DNA of 27,039 nucleotides, taken from assembly GCA_039807745.1 (NCBI GenBank), contig JBDHRV010000038.1, positions 1-27,039 of the forward strand. Reading direction: 5' to 3'. A program made the translations under genes and the position numbers. The stretch is from JAEUMW01 sp039807745. Lineage in GTDB: Bacteria > Pseudomonadota > Gammaproteobacteria > Burkholderiales > JAEUMW01. Under the pieces are notes generated by a model. It saw nothing but the letters and a program-made list of their open reading frames with translations. It ran no database searches and was not told the origin of the DNA. Shown in pieces: positions 1 to 6,885 of the stretch; the first letter of the stretch is position 1, and each line of letters opens with the position of its first letter.

Positions 1-22
1 CGCTACTGCGCGAGCATGGGCT

Positions 23-1777
23 TTACTCGTGCCGCTCCTTCACGTAGCTGCCGGGAGCCGGCTCCAGCTCCGGGTAGTTGCGGTTTCCCGGCTTCTTCGG
101 CGCGCTCACCTCACCCCCCGATCGCTTGGCGAGCCATTCCGACCAGCGTGGCCACCAGCTGCCCGGCACCTGCTTCGCGCTCGCCAACCACTCCCCGGGG
201 GTCTCGCGCAGCTTTCCTTCACCCACCCAGTAGTTGCGCCGATTCTTCGATGCGGGATTGATCACGCCGGCGATATGTCCACTCGCCGCCAGCACGAACT
301 CGATGTCGTCGGCGCCGAGCAGACGGGCGCTGATGTAGGCGGACTGCCAGGGCACGATGTGGTCTTCGCGTGCCGCGAGAACGAACGTCGGGATCTTGAT
401 CTTGCGCAGGTCGAGGGGGGTGTCCAACGCCGTCAGCTTCTCGGGTACGCGCAGATTGTTCTCGTAGTACATGTTGCGCACATACCAGGCGTACAGCTTG
501 CCGGGCAGGTTCGACCCGTCGCTGTTCCAGTACAGCAGGTCGAACGCTTCCGGTGTCTTGCCCTTGAGATAGTTGTTGACCACGTAGAACCACACGAGCT
601 CGTTCGCCCGCAGGCTCGCGAAGGTGCTGGCGAGCTCCGAGCCGCGCACCAACCCGCCGTTCGCGAAATCCGCCTCGCGCTTCTCGACGTAGGCCTGGTC
701 CAGGTAGACCTCGATCTCCCCCACGTCGCTGAAGTCGAGCATGGTGGTGAGCAGAGTCAGGGTGTTGACCCGCGTGTCACCTCGGGCGGCCATCACGGAC
801 AGTGCCGTGGCGACCAGCGTGCCGCCGACGCAGAAGCCGAGCATGTTCGCCTTCTCCGATTTCGAGACATTCAGGACGACGTCCAGCGCCTTGAACACCG
901 CCTGCTCGATGTAGTCGTCCCACGTGAGCGTGCCGAGCTCGGACGGCATGTTCCGCCACGACACGAGGAAGGTGCTGAAGCCCTGGTCGGTCGCGTACTT
1001 CACGAACGAGTTGTCGGGCTGCAGATCGAGGATGTAGTACTTGTTGATGAAGGGCGGAATGATGAGGAAAGGAACCTCGCGCACCTTCTCGGTGGTCGGC
1101 TGGTAGTGTATGAGCTGGAAGATCTCGTTCTGGAAGATCACCGATCCCGGCGTGCGCGCGAGGTTCTCGCCAACTTCGAAGGCGGAGTCGTCGACCATCG
1201 AGATGCGCCCCTTTTCGAGGTCGTCGACCAGATTCTTGTAGCCCGCCACGAGGCTTTGTCCCTTGGTCTCCATCGCGAGCTTCAGCGCCTCGGGGTTGGA
1301 CGCCGGGAAGTTGGCCGGACACATCGCATCGACCACCTGCCGGGTGAAGAACTTGAGTTTCTTCTTGCTCTGCGGCTCGAGCTTCGCGGCATCCGCGAGC
1401 TCCGACAGCCAGCGGGCGTTCAGCAGGTAGGACTGGCGCAGGAAATCGAAGTACGGGATCTCCTTCCACTCGGCTGCTTGGAAGCGCCGGTCACCCTTTT
1501 CGGGTGCCACGACCGGCTCCACTTCCTGTCCGGTCGCGCGCTTCAGTGTGTTGGCCCACAACCTGCCCCACATCTCCGCGTAGCGTTGATTGAGCTGCTT
1601 GAGCTGTTCGGCATCGTGCAGCGCGCCCGCGGTGAGCGACTGCACCATCTCGTTGGCTTCCAGCCGCTGGTCCGGGGTGAACTTCTTCAGAAACTGGCTG
1701 ATCAATCGCTGATTCGCCTCGGTGATGGACTTTATCAGCTCGAAGCTCTCGGGCGGATTTTCCGTTCGCGCATCCAT
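23..1777 (-). CDS. phaC: Class I poly(R)-hydroxyalkanoic acid synthase
   Basis: Polymerises (R)-3-hydroxyacyl-CoA into polyhydroxyalkanoate on the surface of cytoplasmic storage granules. The 584-residue protein has the usual class I length. It carries an N-terminal PhaC domain (about residues 90-260) followed by an alpha/beta-hydrolase fold. The lipase-like box GFCVGG lies at 314-319 with nucleophile C316. The other triad members are D472 (in REDHIVPW) and H501 (in ASGHIAG). These positions closely match the known C/D/H triad of the Cupriavidus enzyme. The ATG at 1777 was chosen over an upstream in-frame codon because GGAG sits 10 bases before it and the protein then begins like other PhaC. 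A good sigma70-like promoter lies upstream (1834-1862). No phaA, phaB or phasin gene is visible; they may lie beyond the left edge. Confidence 0.97.
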   Translation of the reverse strand: MDARTENPPESFELIKSITEANQRLISQFLKKFTPDQRLEANEMVQSLTAGALHDAEQLKQLNQRYAEMWGRLWANTLKRATGQEVEPVVAPEKGDRRFQAAEWKEIPYFDFLRQSYLLNARWLSELADAAKLEPQSKKKLKFFTRQVVDAMCPANFPASNPEALKLAMETKGQSLVAGYKNLVDDLEKGRISMVDDSAFEVGENLARTPGSVIFQNEIFQLIHYQPTTEKVREVPFLIIPPFINKYYILDLQPDNSFVKYATDQGFSTFLVSWRNMPSELGTLTWDDYIEQAVFKALDVVLNVSKSEKANMLGFCVGGTLVATALSVMAARGDTRVNTLTLLTTMLDFSDVGEIEVYLDQAYVEKREADFANGGLVRGSELASTFASLRANELVWFYVVNNYLKGKTPEAFDLLYWNSDGSNLPGKLYAWYVRNMYYENNLRVPEKLTALDTPLDLRKIKIPTFVLAAREDHIVPWQSAYISARLLGADDIEFVLAASGHIAGVINPASKNRRNYWVGEGKLRETPGEWLASAKQVPGSWWPRWSEWLAKRSGGEVSAPKKPGNRNYPELEPAPGSYVKERHE

Positions 1778-1833
1778 GGGGTGTCGTCTCCGCGTATTTG
1801 GCCGGCAAGCCGGCATGGTGGGGCAGCCCGGCG

Positions 1834-1862
1834 ATTCTGGAATCGGCCTTAACCAGTGTCAA
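1834..1862 (-). promoter_or_regulatory. Candidate sigma70 promoter of phaC
   Basis: On the minus strand a perfect -35 hexamer TTGACA (1862-1857) is followed after exactly 17 bases by CAGAAT (1839-1834), which matches the -10 consensus at four of six positions. Transcription would start near 1827, giving a leader of about 50 bases before the phaC ATG. The leader contains GCCGGCAAGCCGGC (1801-1814), which can form a small hairpin. This is a prediction from sequence only. Confidence 0.5.
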
Positions 1863-1883
1863 GCACGGGCGGTGGGGGAAGTC

Positions 1884-2111
1884 ATGTATATCGTTGCGAT
1901 CGGGTGGCTCTACGTCGTCGTGCTGATGGCGCTCGCGGAGAAGACCTTCACCGCGGGGCTTACGACGCTGCTGCTCTTCGGCGTGCTGCCGGTCGGGATG
2001 CTCCTCATCGTCCGCAACGGCAGCAAGCGCAGCCGTCGACGGCGCCGGGACGCGATCGCGCAGGCGCAGTCGGGCGCGCGGGATCCGGCGCGGGAACCTC
2101 CCCTTCAATGA
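1884..2111 (+). CDS. Small membrane protein with Arg-rich tail, unknown function
   Basis: A 75-residue protein with two hydrophobic stretches, about residues 2-17 and 24-43, which look like a pair of transmembrane helices. They are followed by a strongly basic segment (KRSRRRRR, about 47-54) and a polar tail. By the positive-inside rule the tail should face the cytoplasm. The ATG at 1884 follows a purine-rich GGGGGAA a few bases upstream. The open frame continues further 5' but runs into phaC antisense, so that part is not used. The gene is divergent from phaC and its last 7 bases overlap the end of the convergent ZIP gene. I do not recognise a named family. The composition (hydrophobic pair plus basic tail) supports a real protein rather than a chance frame. 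Confidence 0.7.
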   Translation: MYIVAIGWLYVVVLMALAEKTFTAGLTTLLLFGVLPVGMLLIVRNGSKRSRRRRRDAIAQAQSGARDPAREPPLQ

Positions 2112-2875
2112 GCAGGGAACAAGCGGCCCGCGATCCAGATGGTGCCGACGCCGAGCGCGATCAGAACCAGCTGCTGGATCGTCGCCTGCAACTCGGGGCG
2201 TCGGTGCAGTCCCGGGATGAGGTCGGCCACCGCGACGTATAGCATGCTCGCCGCGGCAACCCCGAGCAGCGGCGGCACGAGCGCTTGCCACTGATGGAGG
2301 GTGGCGTAGGCGAGCAGGCCGCCCACGAGGGTCGCGATGCTGGAGAGCAGATTGAAGGCGATGGCTTGGCCGCGGCTGAAGCCGCTGTTGAGCAGGATCA
2401 GAAAATCTCCGACTTCCTGCGGCACTTCGTGGGCGATCATCGCGAGCGCGGTGACGATCCCGAGCCGGGTGTCGGCGAGAAACGCCGCCGCGATCAGGAT
2501 GCCGTCGACGAAGTTGTGGATCGTGTCGCCCACCAGGATCATGAGGCCGCTGCGGCCGTGGTCGTGCTCGATCGCCGGGCCGCCGTGGCTCTCGCAGGTG
2601 TCCTCGTGGCAGTGCCGCCACAGAACGAGCTTTTCCAGGGTGAAAAAGCCGAGGATCCCCCCCAGCACGACGGTCCCCATCGGCACGCCGTCGGCGCGCG
2701 CGAATGCCTCGGGCAGCAGGTTGAGGAACACCGCGCCGAGCAGGGTTCCGATGGCATAGCTGATCAATATCGGAACGTGGCGCGGCTTGGCCGAAAGTGC
2801 GACGAGCGCGGCGGCCGACACGCTCAGCACGCCGCCGACGAGGCAGGCGCCGATGATCCACTGCAGGGCCGTCAT
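2105..2875 (-). CDS. ZIP-family divalent metal transporter
   Basis: Predicted inner-membrane transporter for zinc or related divalent cations (ZIP/ZupT/GufA superfamily). The 256-residue protein is mostly hydrophobic, with about eight helices. The two signature metal-site helices are clear: GDTIHNFVDG around residues 116-125 (H120, N121, D124) and AHEVPQEVGD around 148-157 (H149, E150, E154). Between the third and fourth helices is a His/Cys/acid-rich loop (about 88-106, including HCHEDTCESH), a typical cytoplasmic metal-binding loop. It lies downstream of pgeF on the same strand after a 52-base gap that holds a TATAAT inside a small palindrome, so it may have its own promoter. Its 3' end overlaps the convergent small membrane protein gene by 7 bases. 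Metal specificity cannot be read from sequence. Confidence 0.92.
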   Translation of the reverse strand: MTALQWIIGACLVGGVLSVSAAALVALSAKPRHVPILISYAIGTLLGAVFLNLLPEAFARADGVPMGTVVLGGILGFFTLEKLVLWRHCHEDTCESHGGPAIEHDHGRSGLMILVGDTIHNFVDGILIAAAFLADTRLGIVTALAMIAHEVPQEVGDFLILLNSGFSRGQAIAFNLLSSIATLVGGLLAYATLHQWQALVPPLLGVAAASMLYVAVADLIPGLHRRPELQATIQQLVLIALGVGTIWIAGRLFPAH

Positions 2876-2896
2876 GGCGGGATGTCGTCAAAAAGT

Positions 2897-2912
2897 CCGC
2901 GATTATACGCGG
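2897..2912 (-). promoter_or_regulatory. TATAAT within an inverted repeat upstream of the ZIP gene
   Basis: Minus strand CCGCG-TATAAT-CGCGG: a consensus -10 hexamer (2907-2902) flanked symmetrically by 5-base inverted arms. The implied start is near 2895, giving a leader of about 20 bases to the ZIP ATG at 2875. No good -35 is seen, since that position falls in the pgeF stop region. The symmetry makes it a candidate operator for a metal-responsive repressor, but no known consensus was matched. Confidence 0.35.
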
Positions 2913-2927
2913 AGCGGTGCGTTGGCC

Positions 2928-3668
2928 TCAGGGTTCGAGCCAGATCAGCGAGGCCATGCGGCCCGTGACGCCGTCGCGCCGATAGGAGTAGAAGCGTGAG
3001 GCGTCACCGAAGGTGCAGAAGTCGCCGCCGTATACGTGGCTGGTACCGATCTTCGCCAGTCGCAACCGCGCCAGCGCGTAGAGATCGGCGAGCCACTTGC
3101 CGGACGGCGTTGGCTGAAAAGCCGCGGCGGCTTGCGCATCGGTGCGGACGAACGCGTCCCTGACATCGTTGCCGACCTCGAACGCGTGCGGGCCGATCGC
3201 GGGACCCAGGTAGGCGAGCAGGTTCGCGGGCTCGGTGCCGAGCGCGGCGACGGTGCGCTCGATCACTCCCGTGGCGAGGCCGCGCCAGCCGGCGTGCGCG
3301 ATGGCCACCGCCGCGCCGGTTTCTTCCGCGAGCAGCACCGGCAGGCAGTCGGCGGTGAGCACCGCCAGCACGCGCCCAGGGGTGTGCGTGAAGCTCGCGT
3401 CGGCTTCGCAGCCGGGTCGATCGCGCAGAGCGTCGGCAACTGCGGTGCCGTGTACCTGCCGCAACCAGAGCGGCGCGGCGGGAAGGTACGCTGCGAGGCA
3501 TGCGCGGTTCCGCGCGACGGCGGCAGGTTCGTCGCCGACGTGGTCGCCCAGGTTGAGGGCGGCGTAGGGGCCGCCGCTTACCCCACCGGCCCGCGTCGTG
3601 ATCAGCGCGCGCACGCGTGTGGGTGCCGGCCAGTCGGGCGCGATGAAAGCGATGGGCTCGGTGGTCAC
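2928..3668 (-). CDS. pgeF: Laccase-domain protein PgeF (YfiH family)
   Basis: Member of the YfiH/LACC1 family. E. coli PgeF corrects misincorporated serine in peptidoglycan precursors, and relatives act as purine nucleoside phosphorylase/adenosine deaminase. The 246-residue protein has the family's metal-site motifs: RQVHG (H73), TADCLP (C108) and HAGWRG (H125). It also has GPAIGPHAFEVG near 155-166 and the conserved C-terminal CTFGDASRFYSYRRDG region. The start is taken as GTG at 3668 because its first four bases, GTGA, overlap the TGA stop of rluD. This is typical translational coupling and fits the family's normal N-terminus. The rluD-pgeF pairing is common in proteobacteria. Which of the reported activities applies here is not determinable. 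Confidence 0.93.
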   Translation of the reverse strand: MTTEPIAFIAPDWPAPTRVRALITTRAGGVSGGPYAALNLGDHVGDEPAAVARNRACLAAYLPAAPLWLRQVHGTAVADALRDRPGCEADASFTHTPGRVLAVLTADCLPVLLAEETGAAVAIAHAGWRGLATGVIERTVAALGTEPANLLAYLGPAIGPHAFEVGNDVRDAFVRTDAQAAAAFQPTPSGKWLADLYALARLRLAKIGTSHVYGGDFCTFGDASRFYSYRRDGVTGRMASLIWLEP

Positions 3669-4681
3669 GATGACGAGCGAACGCCCACGCCCGGATCCGG
3701 GTGCGTGCGCAGCGCAGCGATGAGCGATTCCATGTCGGCTGGCAGCGGCACGGTCCAGCGCAGGGCGGCGCCAGTCGCGGGGTGCACGAGACCGAGCGTT
3801 GCCGCGTGCAGGGCCTGCCGGGAGAAGGCAACGGCCGCCGCGGGGCAGGACGCCGCAACGCAGCGCTGCCCATACACGGGATCCCCCACCAGCGGATGGC
3901 CGATCGACTGCATGTGGACGCGGATCTGATGGGTGCGTCCGGTTTCGAGCGTGAGGCGCAGCAGGGTGAGTCCTGTGAACCGCTCGAGCGCGTGGTAATG
4001 CGTGCGCGCGGGCCTGCCAGCCGGGACCACCGCCATGCGCGTGCGACTGACCGGGTGGCGGCCGATCGGTGCCTCGACCTCCCCGTCGTGCTGCACCTCG
4101 CCATGTACCAGGGCGAGGTATTCCCGCCTGACGGTGCGAGCCTGCAACTGGCGCACGAGGGCAACCTGCGCCGGCAGCGTCTTCGCCACGACGAGCAGGC
4201 CGCTCGTATCCTTGTCGAGCCGGTGCACGATGCCGGACCGGGGAACGCCCGCGGTCTGCGGCGCATGCCGGAGCAGCGCGTTCTGCAGGGTGCCGCGCGG
4301 GTTGCCGCTGCCGGGATGCACCACCAGCCCGGCAGGTTTGTCGACGACGAGGATCGTGGCGTCCTCGTACACGATTTCGAGCGGGATGTCCTCCGGCAGC
4401 GTGGCGAGCACTTCCGGATCCGGTTCCCCGTCGATCTGCACGAGGTCGCCGGTCCACACCTTGTCGCGGGGCGCCAGCGGTGCGCCGCGGCGGGTCACGC
4501 GACCGCGGCGCATCCACGCCTGGAGGCGGCTGCGGGAAACATCGGGCAGCAGGCGCGCGAGCGCCTGGTCCGCCCGCAGACCGGCGCACGAGGCCGGGAC
4601 CGCCAGGGCAAGCGGGCCGCCGGTTGCGCTATAATCCGCAGCGTTCGACGTCTCCCGCGCCACTTTCGTGTCGATCCCCAT
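3665..4681 (-). CDS. rluD: 23S rRNA pseudouridine synthase RluD
   Basis: Converts uridines in helix 69 of 23S rRNA (E. coli positions 1911/1915/1917) to pseudouridine during 50S maturation. The 338-residue protein has an N-terminal S4 RNA-binding domain (about 33-85, with SRSRLQAWMRRG). The RluA-type catalytic core follows, with HRLDKDTSG at 153-161 (catalytic D156) and GRTHQIRVHM near 248-257. The RluD-like overall length and S4 domain separate it from RluA. ATG 4681 is the only plausible initiation codon: no ATG or GTG follows before the S4 domain. That ATG lies in CATG and overlaps the divergent bamD ATG on the other strand. The stop overlaps the pgeF GTG by four bases. RluC is a less likely alternative. 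Confidence 0.93.
   Translation of the reverse strand: MGIDTKVARETSNAADYSATGGPLALAVPASCAGLRADQALARLLPDVSRSRLQAWMRRGRVTRRGAPLAPRDKVWTGDLVQIDGEPDPEVLATLPEDIPLEIVYEDATILVVDKPAGLVVHPGSGNPRGTLQNALLRHAPQTAGVPRSGIVHRLDKDTSGLLVVAKTLPAQVALVRQLQARTVRREYLALVHGEVQHDGEVEAPIGRHPVSRTRMAVVPAGRPARTHYHALERFTGLTLLRLTLETGRTHQIRVHMQSIGHPLVGDPVYGQRCVAASCPAAAVAFSRQALHAATLGLVHPATGAALRWTVPLPADMESLIAALRTHPDPGVGVRSSS
4630..4635 (+). promoter_or_regulatory. Candidate -10 box for bamD
   Basis: A perfect TATAAT lies 45 bases upstream of the bamD ATG, so the transcript would start near 4642 with a leader of about 38 bases. No convincing -35 is visible 16-18 bases upstream. The box lies inside the first codons of rluD on the opposite strand, so the bamD promoter would be embedded in rluD coding sequence. 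Confidence 0.4.
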
Positions 4682-5486
4682 GCCGCGCAGTGTAGCCCTC
4701 GCCTTGAGCCTTCTCCTATCGCTCGTCCTCGTCGCCGGCTGTGGCTTGCTGCCCGAGAAGTACGACGAGACCAAGGGCTGGTCGGCGCAGAAGCTGTATT
4801 CCGAGGCACGCAGCGAACTCGCCGACGGCAACTACGAAAGGGCGATCAAGCTCTACGAAACGCTGGAATCGCGCTACCCGTACGGCCGCTACGCACAGCA
4901 GGCGCAGCTCGACGTCGCATATGCCTACTACAAGGACCGCCAGTCCGTCTCGGCGGTGGCGGCCTGCGATCGCTTCATCAAGCTGCATCCGAATCACGTC
5001 GCCGTCGACTATGCCTACTACCTGAAGGGGCTCGCGAATTTCAACGAAGACCTGGGGTTCATGGGCAATCTGAGCGGGCAGGACATGACGGAGCGCGACC
5101 CGAAGGCGCTGCGCGAATCGTACGACGCCTTCCGCGACCTGACGGTACGCTTCCCGAACAGCAAGTACACGCCCGATGCCATCGCGCGCATGAATTACCT
5201 GCTCAATGCGCTCGCCTCGCACGAGGTGGCCGTCGCGCGCTTCTACTACAAGCGCGGCGCTTACGTCGCCGCCGCCAACCGCGGCCAGAACGCACTCACC
5301 CGGTATCCGCAGGCCCCGGCCAACGAAGAGGCGCTCGTCATCATGGCGATGAGCTACGACAAGCTCGGCCTCACCGATCTGCGCGACGACGCGGAACGCG
5401 TGCTCGTCGCCAACTTTCCCGAGACCAGGTACAGGCTCGGCAGCAACCCGCACAAGCAGTGGTGGCAGATCTGGAATACCAATTGA
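4680..5486 (+). CDS. bamD: Outer-membrane assembly lipoprotein BamD
   Basis: BamD (ComL/YfiO) is the essential lipoprotein partner of BamA in inserting beta-barrel proteins into the outer membrane. The 268-residue product starts with a hydrophobic signal ending in the lipobox LVAGC, with lipidation at C21. The mature part has repeated TPR helices with the family's typical segments, such as GNYERAIKLYETLESRYPYG near 45-65, and a conserved region around ARFYYKRGAYVAAANRG. Length is normal. The start is the ATG at 4680; a GTG at 4668 would only add four residues before the signal peptide. It is transcribed divergently from rluD and converges with the DUF2007 gene 13 bases after its stop. Confidence 0.96.
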   Translation: MPRSVALALSLLLSLVLVAGCGLLPEKYDETKGWSAQKLYSEARSELADGNYERAIKLYETLESRYPYGRYAQQAQLDVAYAYYKDRQSVSAVAACDRFIKLHPNHVAVDYAYYLKGLANFNEDLGFMGNLSGQDMTERDPKALRESYDAFRDLTVRFPNSKYTPDAIARMNYLLNALASHEVAVARFYYKRGAYVAAANRGQNALTRYPQAPANEEALVIMAMSYDKLGLTDLRDDAERVLVANFPETRYRLGSNPHKQWWQIWNTN

Positions 5487-5499
5487 TCGGCGGTAGACG

Positions 5500-5733
5500 C
5501 TAGGCGCCCAGTCCGAGCTCCTCGCGCAACAGGGTGGAGATCTCCGCCGCGCGCCCGGTCGCCACCATGAGGCGCATGCCCGAGACGCCGACCGGGCCGA
5601 ACATCGGCAGCACGCTCGCCAGATGTTCGTTGGTGATCACGTAGTCCACGCGCTCCCGCTCCAGCAGCATCTTGATCATCACCAGCTCCTGGAGGTCGGC
5701 CGGTCGATAGATTTCCGTGAGCAGTGCGTCCAT
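5500..5733 (-). CDS. DUF2007-type small protein (putative signal-transducing)
   Basis: A 77-residue soluble protein resembling DUF2007, a small ferredoxin-like fold annotated as a putative signal-transducing protein. It has the expected pattern of beta-strand and helix around residues 5-25 (EIYRPADLQELVMIKMLLE), then VDYVITNEHLA, then a second strand-helix unit ending in LLREELG. A strong Shine-Dalgarno GAAGGAGG lies just before the ATG at 5733, and the stop codon of the upstream transporter gene sits inside it (9-base gap), so the two are probably co-translated. Function is unknown; the family assignment is from overall pattern, not a diagnostic residue. Confidence 0.75.
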   Translation of the reverse strand: MDALLTEIYRPADLQELVMIKMLLERERVDYVITNEHLASVLPMFGPVGVSGMRLMVATGRAAEISTLLREELGLGA

Positions 5734-5742
5734 CGGCCTCCT

Positions 5743-6603
5743 TCACGCAAGAGCAAGCGCGATCACCCCGACGCTCATCAGTGCCGCCGCGATCCCCCGC
5801 CGGCGCGCGTTGCCTTCCGACAACAGCCGTGCGCCGAGGAATGCAGCGATCAGAATGCTCACCTCTCGCGCCGGCGCGACGTAGCTCACCAGCGTGAGCT
5901 GCATCGCGGTCAGCACCAGAATATACGACAGGGGGCAGAGGACCGCCACGGCGAGCACGTCGCCGCGATGCTCGCGCCAAGCCGCGCGGACCGCCTCTCC
6001 TCTTGTGCGGAGGAGCGGAGTCATCAATGCCACCCGCCCGACGTTGGTCATCCAGTCCTGCAGGATCGGCGGCGTCAGCAGGATCGCCACGGCGATCTTG
6101 TCCACGACCGTGTAGGCGGCGATCGTAATGCCGGTCGCGAGCGCGATCAGCACCGCGTGCTCGATGCCCTTGCTGCGCAGCGCCCGCGGATCGCCCGTCA
6201 GCAGCAGTCCGCCGGCGCTGATCAGGAGCGCACCCGCGAGCGCGACCGGGGCGGGGCGCTCGCCCAGGAGCAGCACCGCCAACCCGACCGTCAGCAGCGG
6301 ACCCGTCGCGCGGGCGATGGGATAGACGAGCGAGAGGTCGCCGTGACGATAGCCGCGGTCGAGCAGGAGATAGTAGACGGTGTGCAGGGCCGCGCTCGCC
6401 GCCGCCGCGGCCAGGTGCGCCCAGCCGAGGTCGGGCTCGAGCCAGAGCAAGGTGCCGAGCGCGAGCGGCGCGTAGAGCAGGGCGGAAACCGCGGCGAACA
6501 GCCAGACGAAACCGATGCCGCCACCGGAGCGCTTCAGCAGGTAGTTCCAGCTCGCGTGCGTGAATGCGGCGACGAGTACCAGCGCGAGCGCCGCGGCGGT
6601 CAC
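5743..6603 (-). CDS. DMT-superfamily (EamA) transporter
   Basis: A 286-residue, very hydrophobic protein with about ten predicted transmembrane helices arranged as two EamA-like halves (about 1-135 and 150-286). It resembles drug/metabolite transporters. Features that fit are the tryptophan/asparagine in the first helix (HASWNYLLKR near 16-25), YPIARATGPLL near 93-103 preceding the fourth helix, LGERPAP at the end of the first half, and an AREVSILIAAFLGARLLSEG segment mirroring it in the second half. The substrate is unknown. Translation begins at GTG 6603 with no clear Shine-Dalgarno; it follows the metallochaperone gene after a 15-base gap and probably forms one operon with it and the DUF2007 gene. 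Confidence 0.88.
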   Translation of the reverse strand: MTAAALALVLVAAFTHASWNYLLKRSGGGIGFVWLFAAVSALLYAPLALGTLLWLEPDLGWAHLAAAAASAALHTVYYLLLDRGYRHGDLSLVYPIARATGPLLTVGLAVLLLGERPAPVALAGALLISAGGLLLTGDPRALRSKGIEHAVLIALATGITIAAYTVVDKIAVAILLTPPILQDWMTNVGRVALMTPLLRTRGEAVRAAWREHRGDVLAVAVLCPLSYILVLTAMQLTLVSYVAPAREVSILIAAFLGARLLSEGNARRRGIAAALMSVGVIALALA

Positions 6604-6618
6604 GGACCGCGCCGCCGC

Positions 6619-6825
6619 TCAGGCGGCGTCGAAACCGGCGGCGGCGATTACCGCCTTGAAGGCTGCCGGCTGCGCCTTCGTGCCGTCGTACGTCACGACG
6701 GCTTCACCTTTGTCGAGCGACACATCGACGCGTTCGACTCCGGGTACGGCCTGCACGACGCGCGTGACACTCGCGACACAACCGCCGCAGGTCATGCCGT
6801 CTACTTTGATCGTTACGGTTTCCAT
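6619..6825 (-). CDS. CopZ-like heavy-metal-associated domain protein
   Basis: A 68-residue single HMA-domain protein with the metal-binding motif GMTCGGC near the N-terminus, a VxxVPGVERVDVSL segment and a final GFDA. It is the size and fold of CopZ-type copper chaperones or a free MerP-like domain, and should bind Cu(I) or another soft metal through the two cysteines. Two ATGs are possible, 6831 and 6825. I chose 6825 because GAGG is 9 bases upstream of it but only 3 upstream of the other. It lies 60 bases downstream of mfd and 15 upstream of the DMT transporter. No copper ATPase or metal regulator gene is adjacent, so it is an orphan chaperone here. Confidence 0.9.
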   Translation of the reverse strand: METVTIKVDGMTCGGCVASVTRVVQAVPGVERVDVSLDKGEAVVTYDGTKAQPAAFKAVIAAAGFDAA

Positions 6826-6885
6826 TTGCATACACCTCGAAAGGGGGACACCCAGAGCACCGAGAAGGCACGTGAGTATATGAGC

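Noticed and set aside
29..1852. Long plus-strand open frame opposite phaC
   Set aside because: It is antisense to a well-supported phaC; such long shadow frames are expected in high-GC DNA, and the translation has low-complexity Arg/Ala/His composition with no domain.
4668..4679. GTG at 4668 as the bamD start
   Set aside because: It only adds four residues before the signal peptide; ATG 4680 gives a normal lipoprotein signal. It cannot be excluded without data.
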